DNA from: UBA5287 sp041672395
Lineage (GTDB): Bacteria > Bacteroidota > Bacteroidia > Bacteroidales > Dysgonomonadaceae
Direction: 5' to 3'
Length of the DNA stretch: 8,199 nt
Assembly (NCBI GenBank): GCA_041672395.1
Contig: JBAYZS010000079.1
Location: forward strand, 1-8,199
Positions 1 through 5,552 of this stretch are shown here, piece after piece. How positions within the stretch are numbered: position 1 is the first letter of the stretch; each line of letters begins with the position of its first letter. The notes beneath the pieces are model-generated. The model saw only the letters and a program-made list of their open reading frames with translations. It did not search any database and was not told the DNA's origin. The position numbers and the translations under genes are program-made.

Positions 1-380
1 ACAACTTTAATAACAGCTTTGTCGATACCACGTTTCAAATCCATTGGGTTTGCACCTGCGGTAACATTCTTTAAACCAACACTAATAATAGATTGAGCCA
101 ACACGGTTGCGGTTGTTGTTCCGTCACCGGCATCGTCATTTGTTTTAGAAGCTACTTCTTTAACCAGCTGAGCACCCATATTTTCAAATGCATCTTCTAG
201 TTCAATTTCTTTTGCAACTGTTACACCGTCTTTTGTGATTTGAGGAGCACCGTATTTCTTATCAAGAATAACGTTTCTTCCTTTTGGTCCTAGGGTTACT
301 TTAACTGCATCGGCCAATTGATCTACTCCTTTTTTAAGAAGATCGCGGGCTTCCATTTCAAATTTTATTTCTTTTGCCAT
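1..380 (-). CDS. groEL: Chaperonin GroEL (60 kDa), N-terminal part; runs off the left edge
   Basis: GroEL is the double-ring, ATP-driven cytosolic folding chamber that works with the GroES lid. Only the first 126 codons and two bases are in the window; the rest lies beyond position 1. The translation starts MAKEIKFEMEARDLL and carries the family signatures in order: ADAVKVTLGPKGRNV near residues 24-38, the ITKDGVTVAKEIELED block near 48-63, and the ATP-binding GDGTTT at 85-90, with D86 matching the catalytic Asp87 of E. coli GroEL. NPMDLKRGIDKAV follows at 111-123. The N-terminus is one residue shorter than in E. coli. The gene lies 32 bp downstream of groES on the same strand, so the two are almost certainly one operon. 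The gap is A/T-only apart from a few bases and has no Shine-Dalgarno sequence, as is common in Bacteroidota. The reading frame is intact throughout the visible part. Confidence 0.98.
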   Translation of the reverse strand, partial: MAKEIKFEMEARDLLKKGVDQLADAVKVTLGPKGRNVILDKKYGAPQITKDGVTVAKEIELEDAFENMGAQLVKEVASKTNDDAGDGTTTATVLAQSIISVGLKNVTAGANPMDLKRGIDKAVIKV

Positions 381-412
381 AATATAATGTAAATTTTATG
401 TTTTTATTTTTT

Positions 413-685
413 TTAATTCAAAATTGCCAAAATATCCGATTGGCGCATGATGATATATTTTACATCATCCAATTCAATTTCTGTACCTGCGTATTTTCCG
501 TAAAGTACAGTATCGCCTTCTTTTACTACCATTTCTTCATCTTTTGTTCCATTACCAATGGCGAGAACTTTACCTTTTAATGGTTTTTCTTTTGCTGAAT
601 CAGGAATAATGATTCCACTTGCTGTTTTTTCTTCTGCTTCGACAGGTTTAACAAGCACTCTGTCTGCTAATGGTTTGATATTCAT
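413..685 (-). CDS. groES: Co-chaperonin GroES (10 kDa)
   Basis: GroES is the heptameric lid that caps GroEL and closes the folding chamber in the cytosol. The 90-residue product has the normal family length. It opens MNIKPLADRVLVKPVE, the conserved N-terminal strand. The mobile loop follows (residues about 18-35), with the GroEL-binding hydrophobic tripeptide III at 25-27 inside SGIIIPDSAKEKP. The roof turn is GNG at 44-46, and VLYGKYAGTEIELDD (60-74) and the C-terminal DILAIL strand complete the fold. The ATG at 685-683 is the only sensible start; no good Shine-Dalgarno precedes it, only a weak AAAGAG. groEL follows after 32 bp. No CIRCE (HrcA) operator is seen upstream. The candidate promoter is a sigma-54-like element at 757-772, which would give a leader of about 61 nt. 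Confidence 0.98.
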   Translation of the reverse strand: MNIKPLADRVLVKPVEAEEKTASGIIIPDSAKEKPLKGKVLAIGNGTKDEEMVVKEGDTVLYGKYAGTEIELDDVKYIIMRQSDILAILN

Positions 686-690
686 ACTCT

Positions 691-706
691 TTAATTTTAA
701 AATTAA
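691..706. repeat. Perfect 16-bp A/T palindrome in the groES leader
   Basis: The sequence TTAATTTTAAAATTAA is a perfect palindrome that ends 5 nt before the groES ATG on the minus strand. In the mRNA it could form only a weak all-A/U hairpin of about six pairs. It may be an operator or a leader structure, but palindromes of this composition arise easily by chance in such AT-rich spacer DNA. Confidence 0.4.
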
Positions 707-756
707 TGTTATATTATTATAATATTGTTAATAGTTTGAAATAACATAAATGACTT

Positions 757-772
757 TGCGAATTCTGTGCCA
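757..772 (-). promoter_or_regulatory. Sigma-54-like -24/-12 promoter element upstream of groES
   Basis: Read on the minus strand the site is TGGCAC-AGAAT-TCGCA. Compared with the RpoN consensus TGGCAC-N5-TTGCA it matches 10 of 11 defined positions, including the key GG and GC dinucleotides at the correct spacing. It would start transcription near 746, about 61 nt before the groES ATG. A TAATTTTG (matching the Bacteroidota TAnnTTTG -7 motif) overlaps its upstream edge at 771-778, but I see no TTTG -33 box at the right distance for it. The match is seen directly; use of the promoter is inferred. Confidence 0.6.
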
Positions 773-858
773 AAATTAATTTTCCAATGATTTTCTTCCT
801 TTTTTTCTCGTTTTTATTTTTCGACTGACAAAATTTCAGGCCGATGTCACATCTTTTG

Positions 859-891
859 ATGGTCTCACTCTCCTCTCACTATGGTCTCACT
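859..891 (-). repeat. Three tandem 11-bp repeats upstream of groES
   Basis: On the minus strand the units read AGTGAGACCAT, AGTGAGAGGAG and AGTGAGACCAT, head to tail with no gap. The outer two are identical. The middle one keeps the AGTGAGA core and differs in three of the last four bases. A degenerate fourth unit (core 5 of 7) may lie at 892-902. The array is more GC-rich than the DNA around it. Its centre is about 129 bp upstream of the start expected from the sigma-54-like element, the usual range for an upstream activator site. Repeats at an 11-bp pitch also resemble the binding sites of OmpR/PhoB-type response regulators. The function is not known. Confidence 0.6.
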
Positions 892-970
892 AAACTTTCA
901 CAAAAAACCAACAAAAAAAGCAAATAGCCGACTTACGAGTATCATTATATTTTATTGAATTAAACCGCTA

Positions 971-1729
971 TCAAGGAATTTTATGAAATAACGTGCCCGT
1001 GGCTTGAGCTGTTGGCATAACAATCATATCGTTGATATTTACATGTTCGGGACGGGAAACGCAGAACCAAATACATTCGGCAATGTCATCAGCTACAAGA
1101 TTTTCGAAACCATCATATACTCTGTCGGCACGTGCTTGATCACCATGAAAACGTACCAGCGAGAACTCAGTCTCTACTGCCCCGGGACAAATTTGCGTGA
1201 CTTTAATGTTATATCGAAGCATATCAATACGCATTGCTTTGGTGAGCGCATCAACAGCATGTTTGGTAGCACAATAGACGTTTCCGCTTGGATAGACTTC
1301 TTTTCCGGCAATGGAGCCAATGTTTATGATATGACCTCTTTTGCGGACTGTCATATGGGGCGACAAGGTTTTGGTGACATATAATAGTCCTTTTATATTG
1401 GTGTCGATCATCCGGTCCCAATCGTCTGTATCGCCATCTTGAAGCGCACTTAATCCTGCTGCCAAGCCGGCGTTATTGACCAATACATCTATCTGTTGCC
1501 ATTCTTCGGGTAGATTGCCTAAATTCTTTTTCACCTCTTCTTGGTTGCGTACATCAAAACACAAAGAAAGTACACGGACGTTCATTTCTTTAAGTTCTTT
1601 CTCTAACTCCTGTAAACGATCACAACGGCGACCGGTGATAATGATATCAAAACCGTTCTGCGCGAGTTTGAGCGAAGTGGCGCGACCAATTCCGGATGTC
1701 GCTCCTGTAATTACAGCTATTTTCTTCAT
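971..1729 (-). CDS. YdfG-like NADP-dependent short-chain dehydrogenase (SDR family)
   Basis: A classical SDR oxidoreductase of 252 residues, the usual length. The Rossmann cofactor motif TGATSGIG is at 8-15, followed by GRR at 33-35, whose arginines favour NADP(H) over NAD(H). NNAG is at 85-88. The catalytic set is N111, S139, Y152 and K156 (YxxxK in VYCATK), and the PG motif is at 182-183. The stretches LPEEWQQIDVLVNNAGLA, DWDRMIDTNIKGLLY and HVNIND closely resemble E. coli YdfG, which reduces malonic semialdehyde and oxidises 3-hydroxy acids such as serine or 3-hydroxyisobutyrate. The family assignment is firm; the exact substrate is inferred. The ATG at 1729 is preceded by an A-rich leader without a Shine-Dalgarno sequence. 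The gene is divergent from the DUF2007 operon and lies 285 bp upstream of groES on the same strand. I saw no clear terminator between them, so read-through into groES is possible. Confidence 0.93.
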   Translation of the reverse strand: MKKIAVITGATSGIGRATSLKLAQNGFDIIITGRRCDRLQELEKELKEMNVRVLSLCFDVRNQEEVKKNLGNLPEEWQQIDVLVNNAGLAAGLSALQDGDTDDWDRMIDTNIKGLLYVTKTLSPHMTVRKRGHIINIGSIAGKEVYPSGNVYCATKHAVDALTKAMRIDMLRYNIKVTQICPGAVETEFSLVRFHGDQARADRVYDGFENLVADDIAECIWFCVSRPEHVNINDMIVMPTAQATGTLFHKIP

Positions 1730-1752
1730 TATTTTTATTTTTTTTGTAATAC

Positions 1753-1760
1753 CAAAATTA
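1753..1760 (-). promoter_or_regulatory. Candidate Bacteroidota -7 box for the SDR gene
   Basis: On the minus strand the site reads TAATTTTG, an exact match to the TAnnTTTG -7 motif of Bacteroidota housekeeping promoters. It is 23 bp upstream of the SDR ATG, which would give a short leader of about 17 nt. I see no good TTTG -33 box about 19 bp further upstream, so this is a partial match in AT-rich DNA. Confidence 0.4.
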
Positions 1761-1845
1761 TATAAAATATGATTCAGACATCATGATTAGATGAAAAAAA
1801 TGTACTTTTACAGTTCGAGGACATAAACGACTCCCGTATGAAATT

Positions 1846-2079
1846 ATGAAAGATGAATTTGTGACTGTAAAAAGATTTTATTTTGCTGCTGAAGTACCCG
1901 TTTTACAATCGTATATGGAGATGCTTGGTATTCCGATTTATATGAAAAATCTCATAGCAAATCAGGCTACTTACATGATTGGGGATATTGAAATGCAGGT
2001 GGCAACTGAGGATTATGAACGGGCAAAAAACGCACTTATTGAAGGGGGATTTGCATCGGAGACAGATTTCACTGAATAA
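1846..2079 (+). CDS. DUF2007-domain protein (putative signal-transducing, PII/GlnB-like fold)
   Basis: A small cytosolic protein of 77 residues with no signal peptide or membrane segment. It matches the DUF2007 pattern: an aromatic strand near the N-terminus (KRFYFAAEVPVLQSYMEMLGIP), a central YMIGDIEMQVATEDYERA and a terminal LIEGG. In this family the domain spans nearly the whole protein, as here. The fold is PII/GlnB-like; the family name 'signal transducing' rests on this resemblance, and no partner or ligand is known to me. The ATG at 1846 is chosen because the earlier ATG at 1838 is out of frame and stops after three codons. It is the first gene of the plus-strand run, 16 bp before the AI-2E-family gene. 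The upstream TACTTTTA at 1803-1810 is one mismatch from a -7 box but has no matching -33 box, so I do not call a promoter. Confidence 0.85.
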   Translation: MKDEFVTVKRFYFAAEVPVLQSYMEMLGIPIYMKNLIANQATYMIGDIEMQVATEDYERAKNALIEGGFASETDFTE

Positions 2080-2095
2080 AATATATGAATTGACA

Positions 2096-3208
2096 ATGCT
2101 GGAAAAAACTGCTAAAAATAGAGAATACAGATTTGTACTCATTGCTCTGATTTTAGTTTTTGGTGCGCTAATTAGTTATGAGCTAAGGATTTACATGAGC
2201 GGATTCCTGGGGGCATGCACACTTTATGTCCTGTTAAGGGTTCAGATGGTTTGGCTGACTGAAAAGCTTAAATTAAAAAAGGGTCTTAGTGCGACACTTA
2301 TCGTACTTGAATCGTTCTTTTTCTTTTTAATTCCGATAACAGGTATGGTCTTTTTGGGAATTGATGTTGCACAAAATATCAATATCGACTTTGAGGGTAT
2401 CAGAGATTCTATCCTGATTTTTGTTGAAGATATAGAGACACGTTTCAACATTAGTATATTCAATGTGGAAAACATTGCTTCTTCTATCCCAAAATGGAGC
2501 GGAGATCTTGTGGGTACTATTGCTGAAAGTACTTATTCAATGGTAATCAATTCTTTTATTATTGTGTTTGTACTTTATTTTATGTTAGTGAATTACAAGG
2601 ACTTTGAGATAACAATAAGAGAGATATTACCTTTCAGCTCAATCAATAAACAGAAGTTCCTTAGTGAATCTAAGTCGATTGTACAGGCTAATGCGGTGGG
2701 CATTCCGCTGGTTGGCATTCTGCAAGGCGGCATTGCTTACTGCGGTTATGTTTTGTTTGGACTGGAAAATCCGGCTTTATGGGCCATTGTCACCATTGTT
2801 TTGAGCATTCTTCCAATTGTTGGAAGTGGATTAATATGGGTACCTGCCGGAGCATTTTTTATATTGCAAGGCGACTATGTAAATGGCTTGGGACTGTTGT
2901 TTTATGGGTTAGTGATAATGGGCGGGAGTGATTATATTATCAGATTACTGATTTCGAAAAAGCTTGCAAATATTCATCCATTGATTACTGTTTTGGGTGT
3001 GCTGATAGGTATTCCTATGTTTGGCTTTTGGGGTGTTATCTTTGGACCACTGATTATCTCATTGTTTATGTTGTTTTTTAATATGTATAGACGGGACTAT
3101 ATTCCCGGTTCGTCAGCACAAATAAACGTAACTACTGAATATAAAGAAAAAAGAATAAGGTTTTCACGAAAAATACGAATGAGAAAGGGTAAAAATGATG
3201 ATAAATAA
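2096..3208 (+). CDS. AI-2E/PerM-family inner-membrane transporter-like protein
   Basis: A 370-residue polytopic membrane protein of the AI-2E transporter (PerM, formerly UPF0118) family, of usual length. Hydrophobic segments are visible near residues 11-29, 32-50, 63-88, 146-165, 203-222, 227-252, 261-280 and 295-327. The family features are ILPIVGSGLIWVPAG (238-252), SDYIIRLLISKK (278-289) and the C-terminal block HPLITVLGVLIGIPMFGFWG with IFGP just after it (294-318). The tail is strongly basic (RIRFSRKIRMRKGK) and probably cytosolic. Members include TqsA (AI-2 export) and Na+/H+ antiporters, so the substrate cannot be named from sequence. I use the ATG at 2096: the same frame is open back to 1979, but that part overlaps the DUF2007 gene and reads as unlike protein. 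The gene is 16 bp downstream of DUF2007 and overlaps the next gene by 14 bp, so the run is probably co-transcribed. Confidence 0.9.
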   Translation: MLEKTAKNREYRFVLIALILVFGALISYELRIYMSGFLGACTLYVLLRVQMVWLTEKLKLKKGLSATLIVLESFFFFLIPITGMVFLGIDVAQNINIDFEGIRDSILIFVEDIETRFNISIFNVENIASSIPKWSGDLVGTIAESTYSMVINSFIIVFVLYFMLVNYKDFEITIREILPFSSINKQKFLSESKSIVQANAVGIPLVGILQGGIAYCGYVLFGLENPALWAIVTIVLSILPIVGSGLIWVPAGAFFILQGDYVNGLGLLFYGLVIMGGSDYIIRLLISKKLANIHPLITVLGVLIGIPMFGFWGVIFGPLIISLFMLFFNMYRRDYIPGSSAQINVTTEYKEKRIRFSRKIRMRKGKNDDK

Positions 3209-4340
3209 ATCTTACACTATTGCATTCTTCATTCTCCTTTTTTTAGCGGGATGCAGCAATAAAGGGAAAAATAGTGATAGTAATTCATCTTTTTCTGAAG
3301 CTTCTTCTACTATCGTACTAAAGCATGCTAAAGGTTTCAATATCAACCATTTTGAAGACTATACAAAAGTAACAATAAACAACCCATGGTCTGAGAGTGG
3401 AGCTTATGTTGTTTACTATTTATATAAGGATGATTCAACGAGTGTTCCCACGAATGGGTATAAGATACAAATACCCATCAAATCGCTGGTGGTGAACACT
3501 TTCTCGTACTTTGAGTTTCTAGATCAGCTGGACGAATTGGATAAGGTGAAGGGTGTCACGGATGGTTTTAGGATTTATAATCCTGAAATACTTGAAGGAA
3601 TAAAGAATAAAACGATATCGGACTTGGGCGATCCTTTTCATCCCAACTTTGAAAAAACGCTGGAAATCAGACCTGATGTCATTGTAAAATCTGCTTATAA
3701 TCAAATGGATATCCAAAATGAGCGAAAGGTTAACGTCAATATCCCGGTGATTTATACGCTTGAATGGATGGAGAATTCACCATTAGCTCGAGCGGAATGG
3801 ATAAAGTTGATTGCTGCTTTTTTTGATAAATCTGCTCAGGCAGACAGTATCTTCAATGATATTGAATCGAAATATTCACATAAAAAAGAGCTGGCACTTG
3901 GAATGAAAAACAAACCCACTGTATTGTCGGGTGACGCATTTCAGGGTACATGGTATGTTCCGGGGGGCAAAAGTTTCAATGCGATACTCTTTAATGATGC
4001 GGGATTGGACTATCTTTACAAAGATAATTCTGAGAGTGGCAGCATTGGTTTGGACATTGAAACTATACTGTTTGATTTTGGTAATGCAGAATATTGGTTT
4101 GGATGTGAATCGGATTCATACAGTGAACTATCGGTTAGGGATAGTAAATATTCTCTACTGAAATCGGTGAAAGACAGACGGGTTTTTAATAATAGAAAGC
4201 GAACGACTCCCTCGGGTGGTAACGATTTTTTTGAAAGCAGTATCGCCCACCCCGATTTGTTACTAACGGATTTAATTAAAGCAGCTGATCCAGAGCTGCT
4301 TACTGACACAGGATTTACTTATATTAAACCCCTGGAATAA
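3195..4340 (+). CDS. ABC transporter substrate-binding lipoprotein (FecB/BtuF type)
   Basis: A 381-residue envelope lipoprotein that would capture a metal chelate, haem or cobalamin and deliver it to the FecCD-type permease encoded next. The signal peptide has a hydrophobic core (residues 7-17) and a lipobox L17-A18-G19-C20, so mature protein begins at C20. A Ser/Asn-rich linker follows (21-38). A Bacteroidota-type N-terminal strand set (GFNINHFEDYTKVTINNPW, 47-65) then leads into the class III two-lobe fold: KSLVVNTFSYFEFLDQLDELDKVKGVTD (96-123), NFEKTLEIRPDVIVKS (151-166) and the helical linker around 197-230. The second lobe begins KPTVLSGDAFQGTWYVPGG. No acidic run follows the lipid cysteine, so retention at the inner membrane is plausible. 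The ATG at 3195 overlaps the preceding stop by 14 bp, with AAAGGG 5 nt upstream; the next codon, ATG at 3198, is an equally good start with better spacing. The ligand is not identifiable. Confidence 0.9.
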   Translation: MMINKSYTIAFFILLFLAGCSNKGKNSDSNSSFSEASSTIVLKHAKGFNINHFEDYTKVTINNPWSESGAYVVYYLYKDDSTSVPTNGYKIQIPIKSLVVNTFSYFEFLDQLDELDKVKGVTDGFRIYNPEILEGIKNKTISDLGDPFHPNFEKTLEIRPDVIVKSAYNQMDIQNERKVNVNIPVIYTLEWMENSPLARAEWIKLIAAFFDKSAQADSIFNDIESKYSHKKELALGMKNKPTVLSGDAFQGTWYVPGGKSFNAILFNDAGLDYLYKDNSESGSIGLDIETILFDFGNAEYWFGCESDSYSELSVRDSKYSLLKSVKDRRVFNNRKRTTPSGGNDFFESSIAHPDLLLTDLIKAADPELLTDTGFTYIKPLE

Positions 4341-4342
4341 GC

Positions 4343-5359
4343 ATGTTTGTGAAGAGAAACTTAAGAATATTTGTTATTTTATTTGTCATTTTATTATTGG
4401 CATTTATTTTTGATATTTTTACCGGTAACGCTAATATATCTGTGAAAGAAGGTTTTGCCGCCTTGTTTGGTGGTTCCGGTGATGATATTATTGACGAGAT
4501 TATTGTGAATTACCGGTTCCCAAAGGCAGTGACTGCCATTTTTGCAGGTTCTTCTTTGGCAATTGCCGGTTTATTGATGCAAACATTATTCAGAAATCCA
4601 TTAGCGGGACCTGATGTTCTTGGGGTTAGCGCCGGTGCCAGTTTGGGTGTTGCATTGCTTACCTTGCTTAGTGGCACGGTTGTTTATCCGTTTATAAATT
4701 CGTTGGGCGGTATGGCGCAGGTAATTGCAGCCATTTCCGGTGCAGCATTGGTTTTGATTATTATTCTAATTGTATCGGCGCGAATCAAAGATTCTGTTAC
4801 CATTTTAGTGTTAGGAATGATTTTTGGTTATGTTGCAAATGCTATCATCACAATATTGCAAAGTTTTGCCGATCCTGATTCGTTAAAAGTATTTGTTTCT
4901 TGGACCTTTGGCAGTCTGGGTGCCGTGACGTGGGACAAAATGCCCTTGATGGCCATTCTTGTTATAGTGGGAATCATCACCTCTTTTCTGCTTCAAAAAC
5001 CGTTGAACAGTCTGCTGTTGGGCGAACAATATGCATCGAGCGTGGGAATGAACGTCAAATCTATGCGCGTGATAATCATCACTGTAACAGCAATTATCAC
5101 CGGAGCTGTGACAGCATTCACTGGGCCAATTGCATTTATTGGAGTAGTGATTCCTCATTTTGCTCGTGCATTTTTTGGGACTATTGATCACAAGATAATT
5201 ATTCCTGGATCGATAATGACTGGTGCAATACTAATGCTTGTCTGCGATATAGTTTCACAAATTCCAATTTCTAACAGGACATTGCCAATTAATGCTGTGA
5301 CAGCAATTTTTGGCGCGCCCATGATTGTATGGATTGTACTGAAACGTAAGAAGCTATAA
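4343..5359 (+). CDS. FecCD/BtuC-family ABC transporter permease
   Basis: A 338-residue inner-membrane permease of the iron-siderophore/haem/cobalamin uptake class, of normal length and with nine to ten hydrophobic segments. The family signature runs from YRFPKAVTAIFAGSSLAIAG (57-76), through QTLFRNPLAGPDVLGVSAGA (80-99). Further landmarks are LGEQYASSVGMNVK (226-239), GPIAFIGVVIPHFAR (261-275), which includes the cytosolic coupling region that contacts the ATPase, and the C-terminal LPINAVTAIFGAPMIVWIVLKR. The ATG starts 2 bp after the stop of the binding-protein gene and has no clear Shine-Dalgarno sequence, which points to translational coupling. The usual third gene, a FecE/BtuD-type ATPase, does not follow: 193 bp of non-coding DNA and then clpC come next. 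The transporter must borrow an ATPase encoded elsewhere, or be non-functional, although no lesion is seen in this frame. Confidence 0.94.
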   Translation: MFVKRNLRIFVILFVILLLAFIFDIFTGNANISVKEGFAALFGGSGDDIIDEIIVNYRFPKAVTAIFAGSSLAIAGLLMQTLFRNPLAGPDVLGVSAGASLGVALLTLLSGTVVYPFINSLGGMAQVIAAISGAALVLIIILIVSARIKDSVTILVLGMIFGYVANAIITILQSFADPDSLKVFVSWTFGSLGAVTWDKMPLMAILVIVGIITSFLLQKPLNSLLLGEQYASSVGMNVKSMRVIIITVTAIITGAVTAFTGPIAFIGVVIPHFARAFFGTIDHKIIIPGSIMTGAILMLVCDIVSQIPISNRTLPINAVTAIFGAPMIVWIVLKRKKL

Positions 5360-5361
5360 AT

Positions 5362-5398
5362 GATCTCTCAACTTTAACAACTGTCTATAATAGAGATC
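5362..5398 (+). terminator. Weak hairpin just after the permease stop
   Basis: GATCTCT (5362-5368) and AGAGATC (5392-5398) form a perfect 7-bp inverted repeat around a 23-nt A/T-rich loop, starting 2 nt after the permease stop codon. Only TTTGT follows, so the U-tract is poor. This could be a weak terminator or an mRNA-end stabilising stem for the transport operon. The long loop makes an efficient intrinsic terminator unlikely. Confidence 0.3.
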
Positions 5399-5424
5399 TT
5401 TGTACTGAATCATAAGAAACTTTA

Positions 5425-5443
5425 AATGTTTATATTAAACATT
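5425..5443. promoter_or_regulatory. Palindrome upstream of clpC, possible operator or activator site
   Basis: AATGTTTA-TAT-TAAACATT is a perfect inverted repeat with 8-bp arms. A diverged copy, ATGTTTAT-TAAA, lies at 5456-5467, so the ATGTTTAT half-sites begin exactly 30 bp apart (5426 and 5456), about three helical turns. The palindrome centre is about 72 bp upstream of the start expected from the sigma-54-like element at 5480-5495. This layout fits a dimeric transcription factor binding twice on one face of the DNA; the factor is unknown. Confidence 0.45.
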
Positions 5444-5479
5444 CTCCAAATAACGATGTTTATTAAATGAAAATATCTG

Positions 5480-5495
5480 TGGCACCATTTTTGTT
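5480..5495 (+). promoter_or_regulatory. Sigma-54-like -24/-12 element upstream of clpC
   Basis: TGGCAC-CATTT-TTGTT has the exact TGGCAC -24 block and correct N5 spacing of the RpoN consensus. The -12 block is TTGT rather than TTGC, so one half of the important GC dinucleotide is lost. The start would be near 5506, giving a 47-nt leader. It shares its -24 block with the element upstream of groES. A housekeeping-type promoter overlaps it, so which one is used cannot be decided from sequence. Confidence 0.4.
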
Positions 5496-5519
5496 TATAT
5501 ATTAGATAAATAATATTTG
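5490..5519 (+). promoter_or_regulatory. Candidate Bacteroidota housekeeping promoter for clpC
   Basis: TTTG at 5490-5493 and AATATTTG at 5512-5519 are separated by 18 bp. This is close to the Bacteroidota TTTG-N19-TAnnTTTG pattern, with one mismatch in the -7 box and a spacer one base short. Transcription would start near 5525 with a leader of roughly 27 nt. The -33 box lies inside the -12 region of the sigma-54-like element. Confidence 0.45.
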
Positions 5520-5540
5520 TATCTCCGAATACAGAAAAAG

Positions 5541-5545
5541 AAGGA
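5541..5545 (+). promoter_or_regulatory. Shine-Dalgarno-like site that fixes the clpC start
   Basis: AAGGA sits 7 nt before the ATG at 5553. A purine-rich leader of this quality is absent from most other genes in the window. It supports 5553 as the start rather than an in-frame TTG at 5517, which falls within the candidate -7 box and so would probably not be transcribed. Confidence 0.6.
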
Positions 5546-5552
5546 TTATAAA

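Noticed and set aside
686..970. CIRCE (HrcA) operator or an SDR terminator in the groES upstream region
   Set aside because: No TTAGCACTC-N9-GAGTGCTAA pattern is present in any recognisable form. T-runs on the minus strand are not preceded by a convincing GC stem, so no terminator was called. TGACA/TGTCA arms around 826-849 are only 5 bp with a 13-nt loop.
1004..1384. Plus-strand open frame of 126 codons antisense to the SDR gene
   Set aside because: It is a shadow of a clearly conserved gene on the other strand, is Cys/His/Met-scattered and has no recognisable domain. Similar antisense frames in groES, the permease and clpC were dismissed for the same reason.
1769..1788. ATGATT direct repeats and an ATCATGAT palindrome between SDR and DUF2007 genes
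   Set aside because: They are short, are not in phase with any promoter element I can place, and are expected by chance in AT-rich spacer DNA.
1979..2095. Upstream extension of the AI-2E-family protein into the DUF2007 gene
   Set aside because: The extra 39 residues overlap a recognisable DUF2007 coding frame and look like out-of-frame translation. The ATG at 2096 gives a normal family N-terminus just before the first membrane segment.
4671..4686. TGGCAC inside the permease gene as another sigma-54 promoter (also near 3892)
   Set aside because: These copies lie within coding sequence, lack a TTGC-like block at the right spacing and have no downstream gene start. They show that the hexamer alone occurs at chance frequency.
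5517..5552. Earlier in-frame TTG start for ClpC, adding 12 residues
   Set aside because: The extension (YLRIQKKKDYK) does not resemble ClpC N-termini. The TTG overlaps the candidate -7 box, and AAGGA is ideally spaced for the ATG at 5553.
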